From Chelydra serpentina (Eukaryota; Chordata; Testudines; Chelydridae), in NCBI GenBank assembly GCA_037349315.1, contig JBAIAC010000001.1, positions 37,014,001 through 37,078,000 on the forward strand: a DNA stretch of 64,000 nt, read 5' to 3'. Position 1 is the stretch's first letter; each line of letters begins with the position of its first letter. This document shows positions 36,155-48,036 of the stretch, one piece after another. The translations under genes were made by a program, and so were the position numbers. The notes beneath the pieces were generated by a model. The model had not been told where the DNA came from. It saw only the letters and a program-made list of their open reading frames with translations, and made no database searches.

Positions 36155-37239
36155 CAGTGCTAGGTTTACAATGGCTCCAGTGGCTCCATGGAGCCGGGCC
36201 CATGCTCAGAAGGGGCCCCAGCCTGCTCCGCTTGCACTGCGTCCTGAGACCCCGCTAGCTCCCCCCGCCCTCCACTTGCTACTCTCGGCCTGCCCACCAG
36301 CTGGCCAAGGGCTCCTCTCTGCCCCCTGGCCCCACTCCCCCTGTTCCTCTCTGCCCCCTGGTCAGACCCCAGTGCACCTCTGGCTCTGGGTAGTCTCTGC
36401 TTCCCACCACCTGTGGGACCCCACCTGTCTCCCCGGAGCTGAGCCGCCTACGACTGGTGCAGAAGCCTGGCCAGTCTCAGCCAGGTGTGTGTGTGGGGGG
36501 GAACAGTGTGGAGGGCTTGGCTGGGCCCCTCCAGGCAAGTGCGTCTTGAGGGACCCCGGCTGGGGCAGGCCCTGGCTTGGCTGATCATGCCACTCCCGAG
36601 GGGCTGGAGCGATTCCCCACCCTAGGACCAGCCCTGGCTGCGCTGCCGGCTCAGCCCAGCAGACACAGTCGCCTCCCAGCTGGGCTGGTGAGTGTGGCCA
36701 GGAGGTAAGGCTTGGGGGAGTGGGTCTGTGGGGGATCTGGGGGGGCGGTGCTGGGCTGTGAAGGGGTGGGGAAGATCTGTGTGTGTTGGGGCACTAGGGA
36801 GTGGGGGTTTTGTGGGGGGTGCTGGGAAGTTGTGGTGGGGATGTGAGCAGGGGTGGTGTTGTGCAGGGTGTTGTGCATTTGTGGGTGGGTCTGGGGAGGC
36901 ACTGGGAACAGTGGGTCTAGGGGGCCTCTGGTCATAGGGAGTCGGGGGGGGGGGTGTTGGGCGGGGGAGCTGTGTGGCGTGGCATGGGCCTGCCCCCGAG
37001 GGGAAGGGGCACGCTGGCAGTACAAGGCCGGGCAGACCACTGTGTGTCTGGCAACTGCTGGTTTGTAAATAGTGCCCTAGCATTGGGCGGAGTGGGGCTT
37101 CCCCTGCCACGCCATGCCCCATTGCCTCTGGCTGGCCCCTCGCTCCGGGGACTGATCTCCCCACTCCATGCTCCATTGCCTCCATGGGCACCCACAAATA
37201 TGTTTGACGCCGGGCACACAAAAGGTTAATCCGGCCCTG
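36155..37239. mobile_element. GC-rich non-autonomous hAT element
   Basis: Ends cagtgctaggtttacaatgg and ggttaatccggccctg, with perfect 8-bp duplications cctgaaag at 36147-36154 and 37240-37247. The left end resembles the element at 39204-39625. The 1085-bp interior is GC-rich, with G-runs on the plus strand; long ORFs across it (up to 209 codons antisense) are low-complexity artefacts. Confidence 0.8.
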
Positions 37240-37469
37240 CCTGAAAGCCATATTTCAAGGATGCTGATGTGCAGCAGGAAAAGGTGCTTGCTCAGAGAAG
37301 AGCAGGAGGTGTGAACTATTAGCACTATCTTGCAAAACAAAGCTCTACAGTCAGCGTGAGGTGAAATCTCTTTGGGGAAAAAAATGCTGATTGATGAAAC
37401 ATTTTTCAGTGTTGTATAATACTGCTTTAAAGCTTCCCATCTCAAAAAATATTTGCAAATATTTCTTAC

Positions 37470-37747
37470 CTGTGTCCCAATAGTTTCCTGGAAGCAGCGC
37501 CCAAGCTGAGTTTTAGCAGAAACAGGAAACACATGAGGAATGGGTTGCTGATGTGGGTAAGCAGAATATCCTTTCTGGGTCTTGTGATACGGAACACCTT
37601 GATAAGAGACCTGGGGATGTCCTGGCTGGGGTACTTTCACTTTCTGTCCTGCTGATGTGCTGTCAATTCTTGAAACTTGATGGAACTGTACTGAGGCCTC
37701 AGGGGGATGTTTCACATGGATATTCACTACGTTAGGGGGGAACTTCA
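37470..37747 (-). CDS. LTBP1: LTBP1 exon: linker and start of first 8-cysteine domain
   Basis: This 278-nt exon runs from phase 1 to phase 0. On the minus strand the acceptor atcattttag precedes TG AAG TTC CCC, and the exon ends ACA CAG|gtaaga. It encodes (V)KFPPNVVNIHVKHPPEASVQ, an extended Gln/His/Pro-rich linker with VSYQGVPYHKTQKGYSAYPH, and then AKTQLGRCFQETIGTQ. The last Cys is the first cysteine of TB1. The VNIHVKHPPEAS segment is strongly conserved in LTBP1 and close relatives; the linker is variable and disordered, as in the N-terminal matrix-binding half of the protein. The exon joins in frame to 44284-44060 upstream (G|TG = Val) and to 24202-24100 downstream. A longer antisense ORF reaching 37778 overruns both splice sites and should not be used as the gene model. 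Confidence 0.95.
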
Positions 37748-38832
37748 CTAAAATGATTGGAAGAATAAACAAAAACAAAAACAGCGAGAACAGATGTTAA
37801 AGAGAAATATCCAACATCTTCAACAGTTCTTTAGTATTAATGTTTAAATTAAAATTTATATATGACATCCTAAAAAATGAAAAAAAAATATACATAAAGC
37901 CAAAACACAGAAAAAAGTTAAAATGTATAGTGTGGGGTTTAGAACGGAAGAGAATTCAAACTCTCTGTACAGAAAAGTAAGACTATAGAAAACAATGTTA
38001 AAGACTACAGTGTAAGGTAGGTATCCAGCTGATTGGTGTGACATTAATATTTGTGGTCAGACTGAGTAAATTCTAAGTCCTAGAATTCAAACTCTATTAT
38101 GTTATTTTTGGATATACAGTAAATTTTGTTCTATTTTTCAAATCCATTCGCTCTCTTTGGAACATAGAGAAAGCTTCAGAGTTCATCGTTTCACCTTGGT
38201 ATACCAGCCAAGTCCTGAATTTGCCCATGAAACCATTGATGACCTCCCAATCATCTAAAAAAACACTCCCTTCATTAAACTCTGAATTAAGGATTTGACA
38301 AATAAGGAGGGACTGCTTTTCAAATACTTGGTTTTTGAATGGAGTTGTAGTTTTAAGTCTGTGCACATAGGTTCAGAACTTCCACTCACTTATTCCAATG
38401 TGAACCAGGAGTAACTTTGTTAAAATCAATGGAATTACATGGATATCAAAACAGTCTCATAATCCCAAACCCATTATTGATTTGGGTTCTTAACCTATTT
38501 TAAAAGGTTTTATAAAATCTTGGTGTACCTTTAAATCCAATCTTAAATCCACTTTAATAGTTCACAGTTAGAGTAACCCTCTAAGAATAGACTTGTCTCC
38601 TTACATTTTACAAGTTAAAAATCAAAGAAGGTGAATACTCTTACAGACAATTACTTAGGAGCATCAAAAGGGCTTAGCCTGGAGAGGGATTCTCTCTCCT
38701 GCAAAATTCTAAAGTTTTCCAAGGGGAAGAGGAGAACAAGAAATACCATCTCCGTGTGCTACCCATGCTAAGTCCTGCAAGCACTGGTGGTGATAGGCTA
38801 AATGTTATGGTGAATGACCTACTAAAGACTGG

Positions 38833-39721
38833 TTTCAGAGTAGCAGCCGTGTTAGTCTGTGTCAGCAAAAAGAACAGGAGTATTTGTGGCACCTTTTAGA
38901 CTAACAAATTTATTTAAGCATAAGCTTTCGTGGACTACAGTCCACTTTATCGGATGCATAGAATGGAACATAAAGTAAGATATTTATACATTCAGAGAAA
39001 CATGAAAAGGTGGAAGTACCCATACCAAGTGTAAGAGGCTAATTAATTAAGAGGAACAATTAACAGCAGGGGAAAAAAACTTTTGAAGTGATAATCAAGA
39101 TGGCCCATTATGGACAGTTGACACAAAGGAGTGAAGATACTTGACTGAATCTATTTCCCCTAGGTAAGTATCCTAATTAACGTAATGACTGAGCCACTCC
39201 CAGCAGTGCCAGGTTTAGAGCACAGGGGGAGCGGCGCTATAAAAAGGTGCCTCCCCGCTCCCCCTGTACTCAACCGGCAGCGCTTTAAAGGGCCCGGGGC
39301 TCCAGCCGCTGCGGAGTCCCCGGGCCTTTTAAATCCCCGCCCAAGCCCGGCTCCGGCAGCAGGGGCGCTTTAAAGGGCTTGCGGCTCCCTGCAGCGGCAG
39401 GAGCCGCCAGCCTTTTAAAGCACCCCCCCAGCCCGGCTCCGGCAGCGGGGCTGGGGGGGGCGCGTTAAAAGGCCGGCGGCTCCTGTCGCTGCGGGGAGCC
39501 GCGGGCCCTTTAAAGCGCCCCCCCGAGCCCGGCTCCCGCAGCTGGGCTCGGGCGGCACCTTAGCGCCGCTTCTCTTCACAGGGGGAGCGGCCGCTCCCCC
39601 TGCTCCCCCGCTGGCTACGCTACTGACTCCCAGTCTCTGTTCAAACCTAAGTTAATGGTATCTACTTTGTATATTAATTCAAGTTCAGCAGCTTCTCATG
39701 CCACAAGTACTCCTGTTCTTT
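38833..39721 (-). mobile_element. Penelope-like element, 5'-truncated, split by a hAT insertion
   Basis: Antisense PLE copy flanked by a perfect 14-bp duplication ctactaaagactgg (38819-38832 and 39722-39735). On the minus strand it starts with an inverted piece, aagaacaggagtacttgtgg, which is the reverse complement of its own 3' region (38870-38893). It then carries codons for the end of the GIY-YIG protein (ELELI, DTINLGLNRDWEW), the stop, the 3' untranslated region and the tail ending at tctgaaa. The hAT element at 39204-39625 interrupts it just after the WEW codons. Without that insertion it is about 460 bp. Confidence 0.85.
39204..39625. mobile_element. GC-rich hAT MITE nested in a Penelope-like element
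   Basis: Ends cagtgccaggtttag and gctggctacgctactg, with perfect 8-bp duplications actcccag at 39196-39203 and 39626-39633. The interior has four alternating-orientation GC-rich units built from ctttaaagggcc, cggctcc, gcagcgg and cttttaaagc, which can form several hairpins. Non-coding. Confidence 0.85.
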
Positions 39722-40487
39722 CTACTAAAGACTGGATACAGTACAGTGTGAAGTAAAACAATTCTCATGTATTATACACAATATGAAATATAGTTAGGTT
39801 GTAGGTAGGTATTAAGTATTTTCTCACCTCTAAATTATGTGTTTCCAAGAAAACAATGTCAGGACTGTTTATGAGCCTTACGTCCATTTGGGTTATTAAA
39901 TAGAAGCATTTGATACATGCAGTTCATCACAAAACTTGAAAAAAAAAACCCACTTAATTCTTAAGTTGCCGTAGTACAGTTAGAATTCAATATTTAGTCT
40001 TTGTATCTGGGATGATATTTTCAGCATCTGTTAAATGTACTTTCCTCTAATGCACTCCTATGACCAGCCAGACAAGTGGGTATAACTCCCCTATCAAACC
40101 ATCGTAGGGAGTCAAGAACACACACAAGTCTTGTAACACTGCTGTCTCTAAAGGATGTTAACTGATCCTGCTTAGCTGTTTTCCTGTCTCCAGCAGATGC
40201 AGCAGCTCTTCTTGATAGTTAAATGTTTCTTTGCTAAAATTCTTTAATTCCCACAAGGCTTAGTTAGTTTAGTCTAGGTTTTTTTGTTTTTTTTAAAACG
40301 AAATTATGTTTGCTTTTCCACCTCTTTTTCTCTAGAGTACCCTGTGACAGGCATTTTCAGTGTATCCAGTCTATCTTGCTTAAAAGAAGCAACCTTGTAG
40401 TGTCAGTTATTGCACTGCTTTCTTTTTAAGTCTGAGAAGCCACCGCTTTAGGGTAGGCAGAGTTCCCAGGAATTAGCTGATGGGAAC

Positions 40488-41519
40488 CAGGGTGGATAAA
40501 AATCAGTGATTTAAAAAAAAAATCCGATTTTTTTTTTTAATTTAAATTGGATTTTTTTTAATAAAATGCTTTGAGGAAAAAACCTATCTAAAGATAGTTT
40601 TAATTAAGATACATTATAGCTCAAAGATATCTCATCACAGAATAGGGATTATAAATTCTAATTCTATAGTATGAGACAATATATTCATGTAATGTTTAAG
40701 AAAAGTTTTGTAAATGAGTTCCAATAGTTCATGAATTAGGGACCCAATCTTATGGGGTTCCAGGGGCTTCTGTATAGATTACTTAGGTTAATCCTTCTAT
40801 CTACCCAATGGGACTCAGTGCTCAGTCTAGAAGATACCATCAGAGATGCTTAGTTTTGCAGTTCTCAAACTGTGGATTTGTGTCTCCGGAGACAACATGC
40901 TTGTTAACAGCAAAAATGTTTGTTAATAAAATAAAATAACATAAATAAATAAATGTGAGAAATAACAGACCTTAACCCTATTGTCCCTCTGCAAATTTGT
41001 GTACACAGAGTCAATCCCTTACCTCTCTCTAAAAGTGCAACGTTTCAAAAAGTTCAATGAATAGAAGATTGTTGGGGGCAGGATAGATTTGGACAAGGAG
41101 AAGTCTGGAGATAAATTTGAGAAGGGAGGGACAGGCAGTAGTAAATGTGAGAAGGGAGGGACAGGCAGTAGAAACTCTCACTAGAATGGAAAATCTATAA
41201 TGGCAGCAGGCCGTAAAAGAGACCCAGTTTGGTAATATTTTAACGAAGTTCGTCTACGTGTGGGTAAGACAGGCATGCATGCAAAATGCAAACAGTGCAA
41301 CAAAGAAATGCAAGGCCTGGTTGCCCAAATGAAACAACATCATGAGAAGTGTTCCTTCTCAGGAGGAAGCTATGTTGAAGATGATGAAAGGAACATGTCT
41401 GAATATGCAGGATCTTCAGGTTGGTAACAACCAACAAGAATGCACTTTTATGTAGAAAGCCATGATTAAATTGAGCCTGACTAGTGATTTAAATCATGAT
41501 TTAAATCAAATCCACCCTG
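40488..41519 (+). mobile_element. hAT element with BED zinc-finger remnant
   Basis: Ends cagggtggataaaaatcag and aatcaaatccaccctg, with perfect 8-bp duplications atgggaac at 40480-40487 and 41520-41527. The subterminal palindromic gtgatttaaatcatgattta is clear on the right. On the plus strand at about 41260-41425 the reading KTGMHAKCKQCNKEMQGLVA then QMKQHHEKCSFSGGSY contains a C-x2-C...H-x-x-x-C arrangement typical of the BED finger at the N-terminus of hAT transposases. No catalytic domain is left, so it is a deletion derivative. Confidence 0.8.
41118..41171 (+). repeat. Two-copy tandem repeat, 30-bp period
   Basis: The 24-nt word tgagaagggagggacaggca+gtag occurs twice, at 41118-41141 and 41148-41171, inside the hAT element at 40488-41519. 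A local slippage duplication. Confidence 0.8.
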
Positions 41520-43034
41520 ATGGGAACCCAGCAAGTATGCCCCCATGGCTTTACTGGTTTTTAATTCCCCACTTGGTATCATATAGTCAGAACTTAATGC
41601 CGTAAGAGGTCTGTTGTAGTCAAGGCACACAGGGAAAGGGGAAAATGTTACCAGAAGAAAAAGGTAAGCCCTCTCAGGAAAATCTTTTGACTAGGAATTG
41701 ATACAATTATTTTAATGTAATTTTGCATTACATAAGGAAGACGACATAACATGGTTATTTCTGGCAAACAAAACTGGTTCACTTACATGAATACATTGCA
41801 AGTGGACACTCCTTTCAGGCTAGTATTGTGGCTCCTTTCTGACTCAATAGTTTTCAGCAGGCAGATGTTGACTTATAGAAGCCAGCAAGGCACCTAAGTC
41901 CATCTAGCTCTGCTAGGGATGTTCAGCCAATTCGAGACGATGACAAATCAAGATGAAAGTACTTCCTCCCAGGTAATGTTTAACCTCAAGACCCTCTTTC
42001 TCCAGGTCTTAGATTCCTGTCTAGCTGCACTCTTAAACTTTCCTTTCTGTCAATCTCTTACGGATGATCTATTTCATCCTCTTATCCAGAAAAGGAGCAT
42101 TCCTCTCCCCATTGGTCGATGTCCTCACTTGGACATGGAAATGGCAGGCAAAGGCAATGGGACTGGTGATGACCTTGATGGGGAGTTTCCTTCCAAAGGG
42201 GTAGGAAAATTCCTCACTTGAGTAAGAAATTTGCTGTACCTTTCAAGCTAGTGACCAGTACATTAAATCTGAAGGATGACTATGGCCAAACATAAAAAGA
42301 GCTATTCTTCTTTATGGGTCACCATTTCATACAGGATATCTTAACGTCTAATGGAATGCTCACAGTAATAAGCCTTGGTCACATTAAGTATATGGCAGTT
42401 TGATCCTCTTGTTTAAAAGAAAAGTTCAAAATAATTTTGGTAGCCCAAGATAAGGTCTAGTATTTCCACACTGGTAAAATAACCTGTTTTCCAATGGATT
42501 GGGTAGCAGTCCCGGAGAGTCTAATTTACTGAAAAATGGAGATGGAATTTAAGAGAACCTTCTAATTCTAATGTTTCCTAGTAGATGACTACTTGTATTT
42601 CTTACACAGCTATTGCCTGTTTTGATAATAGAGTTATTAAGTTATAATCTAACTGCCATAAAGATACAATTAACCTGGGTTTGTTTTTAGCAAAGCAATT
42701 CAGAAAGTAATTGTGAACATCTAATCCCAAGAGAAAATTATTTTAAAAATTATTAATTCAGTTGCAACAACATGGAAAAGTTGGCTGTATGTTACCAACT
42801 ACAATCAAAATCAGGTTGGTTATTCAAACAAAAAATGAGTTAAATTACTGAACTGTGGAATTTAATTGTGGGACCACAAAAACAGAAATAAACATGATGA
42901 AACAGACTGATAAATAATCCTCTGAGTTCATTTTTTATCAAACAATGTCAAGCATCATCAACACATCAGTTGCAGCTAGTGGGCTGAAAGTGACTCTGAT
43001 TTCTTAGTTTGGGCAAGATTACTGGCTTTCTTCT

Positions 43035-43333
43035 TAGGGTTAGTCTACACTACCCACCCGAATCGGCGGGTAGCGATTGATCTTCTGGGGATCGATTTAT
43101 CGCGTCTCATTGAGACACCATAAATTGATCCCAGAAGCGCTCCCCGTCGACTTCGGTAATCCAGCTTGACGCGAGGAGGAAGCGGAGTGGAGCGCCAGAC
43201 TTTGACTTTACAGGGTCCACACTGCGAGGTAAGTCGAGCAAGGTACGTCGAGTTCAGCTACGTTATTCACGTAGCTGAAGTTGCGTACCTTACTTCGACC
43301 CGCCCCCCCCCCCCGTAGTGTAGACCAGCCCTA
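43035..43333. mobile_element. MITE with tagggttagtctacactac ends
   Basis: 299-bp element with terminal inverted repeats tagggttagtctacactac and gtagtgtagaccagcccta (17 of 19 complementary). The interior contains palindromic words such as gcgggtag, atcgatttatcgcg and tacgttattcacgtagctga. TTA on the left and TAA on the right hint at a PIF/Harbinger-type target, but no unambiguous duplication is seen. Confidence 0.7.
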
Positions 43334-44059
43334 AGATTCATCTTGTTTTAAAATAAAACACTTTTCAGTGTTTAGATAGCAGTAGCACCTTATCTGTGAT
43401 TTCATCAACCTTACTGGAAATATTGTTGTATTTAACTGAAATCCTCTCCAACTCCTGACGTGATATTTATGATCCATATCCTGGCCTCTGTAAGTTAAAA
43501 GGATCGCAAACAAAAAACAAACCACCTATGCATACAACAGTTCCCTGAGAGTGAGAGGTAAATTGTAAGGGTAAACATGGATTCTGTTTTAATTTTAACA
43601 TCAAGTTAATTACGTTGGAAGGCAACCCTCTCTGTCTAATACTAGTGAGAACTTAATAGCTTGCCACTTTAACAGTCACAGGTAAATTACAGACTGCGTT
43701 CTGGAACAGTGTCTTCTGTCCTTCCCCATGTGAAATCTGGCTATGCACCTGACAGGAGGGAACTTTGTTATACCAAAGAATGTGGCACCCTTTTTAATTC
43801 TGTGATCTGGACTAAATTCTACCATGAATTAAAGTAAAATTACCTTATCAAACTCATTTCAATAACACTGTGTTTCTTATTATTCCAACCATCTAAGGAA
43901 AATAACTTCCAATCATTCGGGTAGGCTCTGGAGTCAAGCTGTGGTATCTAGATTCAAACTGTGTAGACAGATGTCATTATCATTACTGGTCTGACAGCCA
44001 CAATTCGAAAGTAAAACTAGCTCCAAAGGGAAAAGCATCCATGAGAGAAAAAAAGTTAC

Positions 44060-44284
44060 CTTTTACTCCTTGCTGTCCGGGCATAGTCAGTGGTAAAGTA
44101 TGCGTAGAGTGGATGACATGTGATCCAATGGTCTTGCTTGCCTGCTGTGGTTGATGGTAAAGTTTTGGAGTATTGGCATTCTTCGCTGGGATTTGACAGA
44201 GTTTACCAGTATAATTAGGAGGGCACTGGCATTTATCTCTAGAACTGCACTGGCCACCATTCATGCAAGGAAGGTGACAAATAA
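44060..44284 (-). CDS. LTBP1: LTBP1 exon: second EGF-like module and linker
   Basis: This 225-nt exon has phase 1 at both ends. On the minus strand the acceptor gcctttcag precedes TT ATT TGT CAC, and the exon ends AAA G|gtaact. It encodes (V)[19 protein letters not shown] then [13 protein letters not shown], a six-cysteine non-calcium EGF-like module with an N-Y-T glycosylation sequon. A Pro/Gln/Thr-rich linker follows with [20 protein letters not shown]. This matches the second EGF-like module of vertebrate LTBP1, present in both long and short isoforms. It joins in frame to 37747-37470. It is the most upstream LTBP1 exon I can find in the window; the preceding exon must end in phase 1 and lie beyond 64000. 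Confidence 0.95.
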
Positions 44285-47200
44285 CTGAAAGGCAAAAAAC
44301 CAGAAAAATACAGAGATGTTGTTAATTTCTCTTCAGCTGCAATTATTTTTTAGCGTTATCTGATGATACATCATGGTGCTACTGATAGCAATAGAGAAGG
44401 GAGAGATCTGGGTCTTCCTTCTTCTGACATTTGTGGAATTGCTGTCCATTTGAGACAGGTTTTTACTTGCTTAGTGGCAGGGTCAAGCACCCTGCTTATT
44501 ACCTCTGTGTGGTTCATGTGTTTGGCTCTCTTCACATCAAGCACAGTGTGTGTATTTCTTCCTTAGGATCCTAATTGATTATATTTCATCATATGACAAA
44601 AAGAATGCTAGGTTTAGAAGCATGCCTTGTGTAAACCCCTGTGTGTGGGTTCCACTTCCTGGAAAATCTAGCTTTCTGAAAACCCTGAGGCCTGTGCCCC
44701 CTCTGGAGAGAGGGATAAAACTCTGCCAGATCAGACAGTGCTGCGGGTGAATTTTCCATTTCCCTCATGTGCTCTGGTTGTTCTTTGAAACCATCCATTA
44801 AGATAATTAAAATGCCAACTAGTTTTATTCCAATAATCTCAGAAACATAAGTTCCAAGTTATAAAAATATTTTAGCACCTACATAAACACCTACCTATGG
44901 CTGATTATTTCTGTGCCAACTTGTATTTTCATGTCTATATAATTTATCAGATCAAACATAGAACATATTAATATTAAGTGCAAGATTAAATCCCCAAGCC
45001 ATAAAAGTGAATATTTAACAATAAGTGGTCTTTTATATCTGAGGTTCATTCCATTCTAAAAATATAGCAGTGTTTTAGAATCTACTATAGTTTAGTTGTA
45101 TTGTAAAAACTTTCAGAAACTAAATCAAGCAGAAAATACAAAATGATGTTGCTCAGATAAGCTAAAGCCATTTGTGTTATTCTTTTTACATAACTAAGAT
45201 TCTTGGCGAGATAATATAGCATTCACTTGTAAGCCATAATTTTTCTTTTTACATCTTGATATTTTGTTAGATTTATACTGTCTGATTGTATTGAATCACA
45301 AGGTAATTTGGAAGCCACACAGAGTGGTGGGTTGTATGTGTACATTGTCCCTACTAACCCAAGTGGTGTAATCTTTTGACAACCACTACATATTGCTATC
45401 TTACAGCTACTATAAAAGGTCAGTATTGGAAAAAGAATGTGCATGTTGTGTATTGTAACAAGACAAACTAGGAGATTTAGAAGTCTCAAAAGTTCCAACT
45501 GAGCTGCGTAATTCATTTGGAGTATAAAAAGCATTGGAAAAATAAGCAATTGGATTGGCTCTTAGAAGTATAACCACATTATATTGACAGGATTTGGAAC
45601 TTGTTTGCCTAATCACTGGATAGGTATTACTATATCTACATACAAATGTAAACAACCTAAAATGTTTTTCCATTCTATTATACAAATATATATTTAATAA
45701 CTGTTGTCTGCTTATCTCGTTTTCATTTTATAGGAACTGATTATAAAAGGACTACAAACTAGCACTATAAATGAGCATAAAAAGATCTAGCAGCTTTCAG
45801 AATACCGATTGCTTTAACTCATACCTTATGGTGTGTACCAGCAAACTGTTGTTGAGGCTTAGCTGGGAAAAACAGCTGTCTTTACAGAAAAGTAGTCATT
45901 TCAGAGAAAGGAGAAATGTTTCTGATTTGAACAGTGACTGAAACACACAAAATTGTCTCTAATTTGCAGGGGGGAGGCTTTTCCTCTTAAAGGTTTTTGG
46001 CATTTCTTAAAAAATCAGCTTCTCTGTAAGCAGCCAAAAATTAACACTTCTAGTGCAATAGTATGACATCAAAGGGACCCCAGGTTTCTGTATGTTCTGA
46101 TCCCTTTGCAGGATTGGGGCCTAAAATAGAAACATGTTTGAGTTCTTGCACAAGTAATAACTGTTCTGAAAATATTTTGCAACTATGAGACAGTGTGTGC
46201 AATGTTAATGTGATATTGGTTTTAGATCACAAGGGAGGACAGTCAAAAATTCCAAATACAATTCTCTGTAAGACTGCATCAGCAGAGAGGCATTCTGGGA
46301 AGCTAGAAAGTGGGAACTGGCATTCTCATTGAGGAGCTCCTAAGCCATAAGAAACCTGTCATTCTTGTCAGGTCTGTCTCTTTAGGTAATGAAATAATGG
46401 GGCAAATTCAGCTCTCAGTTAAACCAGACTAAATCCTATAGTAACTCCTCTGAAGTCAATTGAGCTATTCTAGATTGAGACTAGTGTAATGGAGAACAGA
46501 TTCTGGACTCTCACATCCCTCTTAAATTGTTGGGTTCCTCCACTTACATAGGCTTTTAAAAGGCAAACTAAAATATTACGGTTACAATCAGCATTGTCAT
46601 ATTGCAATAAATTCATATAACAACTTCTGTTTTCCTTTTCTTGGTATTCACAAAATGATATTTCCAAATCAGGCTAAAGAATGAACTGTGCAAGACAACA
46701 TCAGTTAAAACAAAGCGCAGGATACTCAGGACAACCACCAAGGATAATCAATAATCATAAAAATACCCTCTCAAAGGTAGGATACAGATATTTTTATTGC
46801 CATATTTCAACTTTAAGTAATGTGGATTAATATAGTCAGTATAATTGTGTTGCTGGGGTTCATAATTAACCCAAACTCCACGTACATAATTGATGGCAGT
46901 GAGACTTGGTTGCTCAGTAGTGTTGAAAATCACACCGACTATTTAGGAAGCTAAATAGAGGCTTCAGAACCTAATTTTAAGCACCTGTTTTTAGAAATTT
47001 TGTCCTGAACCTGAAAGTGTCTAGACCATCCCAACTCTGGAATTTCTATAAAACCATAAATGTCCCATTCAGAATTCTGAGAGTCTCTCAAGGGAACTCA
47101 TATCCAACTCATGTACAAACCTAGGGCATGGTCCTGAGAGGTGCTGAGAACCCATAGCTCCTATTGACTTCACTGGGAGGTGTGAAGATTTACTTCCCAG

Positions 47201-47610
47201 AATCAGGTAGGAGATCCATTATATAAAAGTGATCCAGGAAAACTGACATAAAGTCTCTTAGAATATTTTTCTTCTCTGTGCTCTCCATGATGGGAATGAG
47301 AGCAGGAAGGGCAGCAACCTGAGAGTTTTTAATTTGTTTCTCCTCTCTCTAGAAAGTGGTCAGTTGAGAAAATAAGGGGTGAGCAGAAAGGTTGTCGTTT
47401 TTTCCATCAGAGGGCTGTGCTAGAATTGCTGGCTTGAAAACTTCCAACCTACTGGATAGAGTTATATACATACTCTAAAAACTTATTTGTGAAGATTTGT
47501 TTGAATATTTAAAACAAATTAGACTGTATTCTTACTCCTTTCATGTTATTTTTCTGTGAATATTATAGCAAGCAAGCTTGCTGGCAGGAATGTAGCTGAA
47601 ACAGCAAATA

Positions 47611-47837
47611 AGAGCTTGTCTACATGGCTAGTAAGTGCGTAGCACATTGAGGTATAAATGCACTGCGCATTAGCCTGCCGCACATTAACTGGCCACGTGG
47701 GCCCTGGCACCATGAACTAAAAGTTCTTTAGTGCACGGTAGCAGGGTCCACCTGGTCAGTTAGCGCAGGGAAGGCTAATGCACTGTATATTCACACCCCA
47801 GCTTGCCATACCCTAACTAGCTATGTAGACAAGCCCT
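47611..47837. mobile_element. MITE with gcttgtctacat ends
   Basis: 227-bp element: left end agagcttgtctacatggcta, right end tagctatgtagacaagccct, strongly complementary. The interior has gcgcattag, tgccgcacattaactgg and tagtgcacggtag. Shares its end motif with 43035-43333 and 19168-19330. Target duplication not resolved. Confidence 0.7.
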
Positions 47838-47945
47838 AGGAGGCAAATATTACAGAATGTTTATTATTTATTTCTTGATTTGTTTTATTTACCCACATTT
47901 ACTGGCACTATCACAATAATGCTTGGAAATTTAAAAATTATGATG

Positions 47946-48036
47946 GAACCAGATTCTGAGCAGGTGAATATCATTGTAGCTGTATTGACTTTAGTGCAGC
48001 TATGTTGATTTACATCTGCTGCGGACTTGGTTCAGT
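47946..48036. repeat. Palindromic short MITE-like repeat
   Basis: Reads accagattctgagcaggtga, a centre attgactttagtgcagc, then tgttgatttacatctgctgc. Same plan as 6050-6130 and 53918-53992. Confidence 0.45.

Larger units (their letters stand above)
24203..37469 (-). other. LTBP1: LTBP1 intron, 13.3 kb
   Basis: Intron inside TB1 with consensus ends (donor gtaaga at 37469, acceptor ag next to 24202). Mobile elements are listed separately. The unannotated stretches 24210-25400, 26210-27060, 28330-29560, 31520-33000 and 34260-36140 hold no gene I can support. A segment at 26136-26207 repeats 23417-23490. Confidence 0.85.
37748..44059 (-). other. LTBP1: LTBP1 intron, 6.3 kb
   Basis: Intron between the EGF exon and the linker exon (donor gtaact, acceptor ttttag). 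It holds a PLE with a nested hAT, a 1-kb hAT element and a MITE, listed separately. 39740-40480 and 41530-43030 show no gene or repeat I recognise. Confidence 0.85.

Noticed and set aside
36622..37251. A 209-codon minus-strand ORF and neighbours
   Set aside because: They lie wholly within the hAT element 36155-37239 with its exact target duplications, and the composition is low-complexity Pro/Thr/His.
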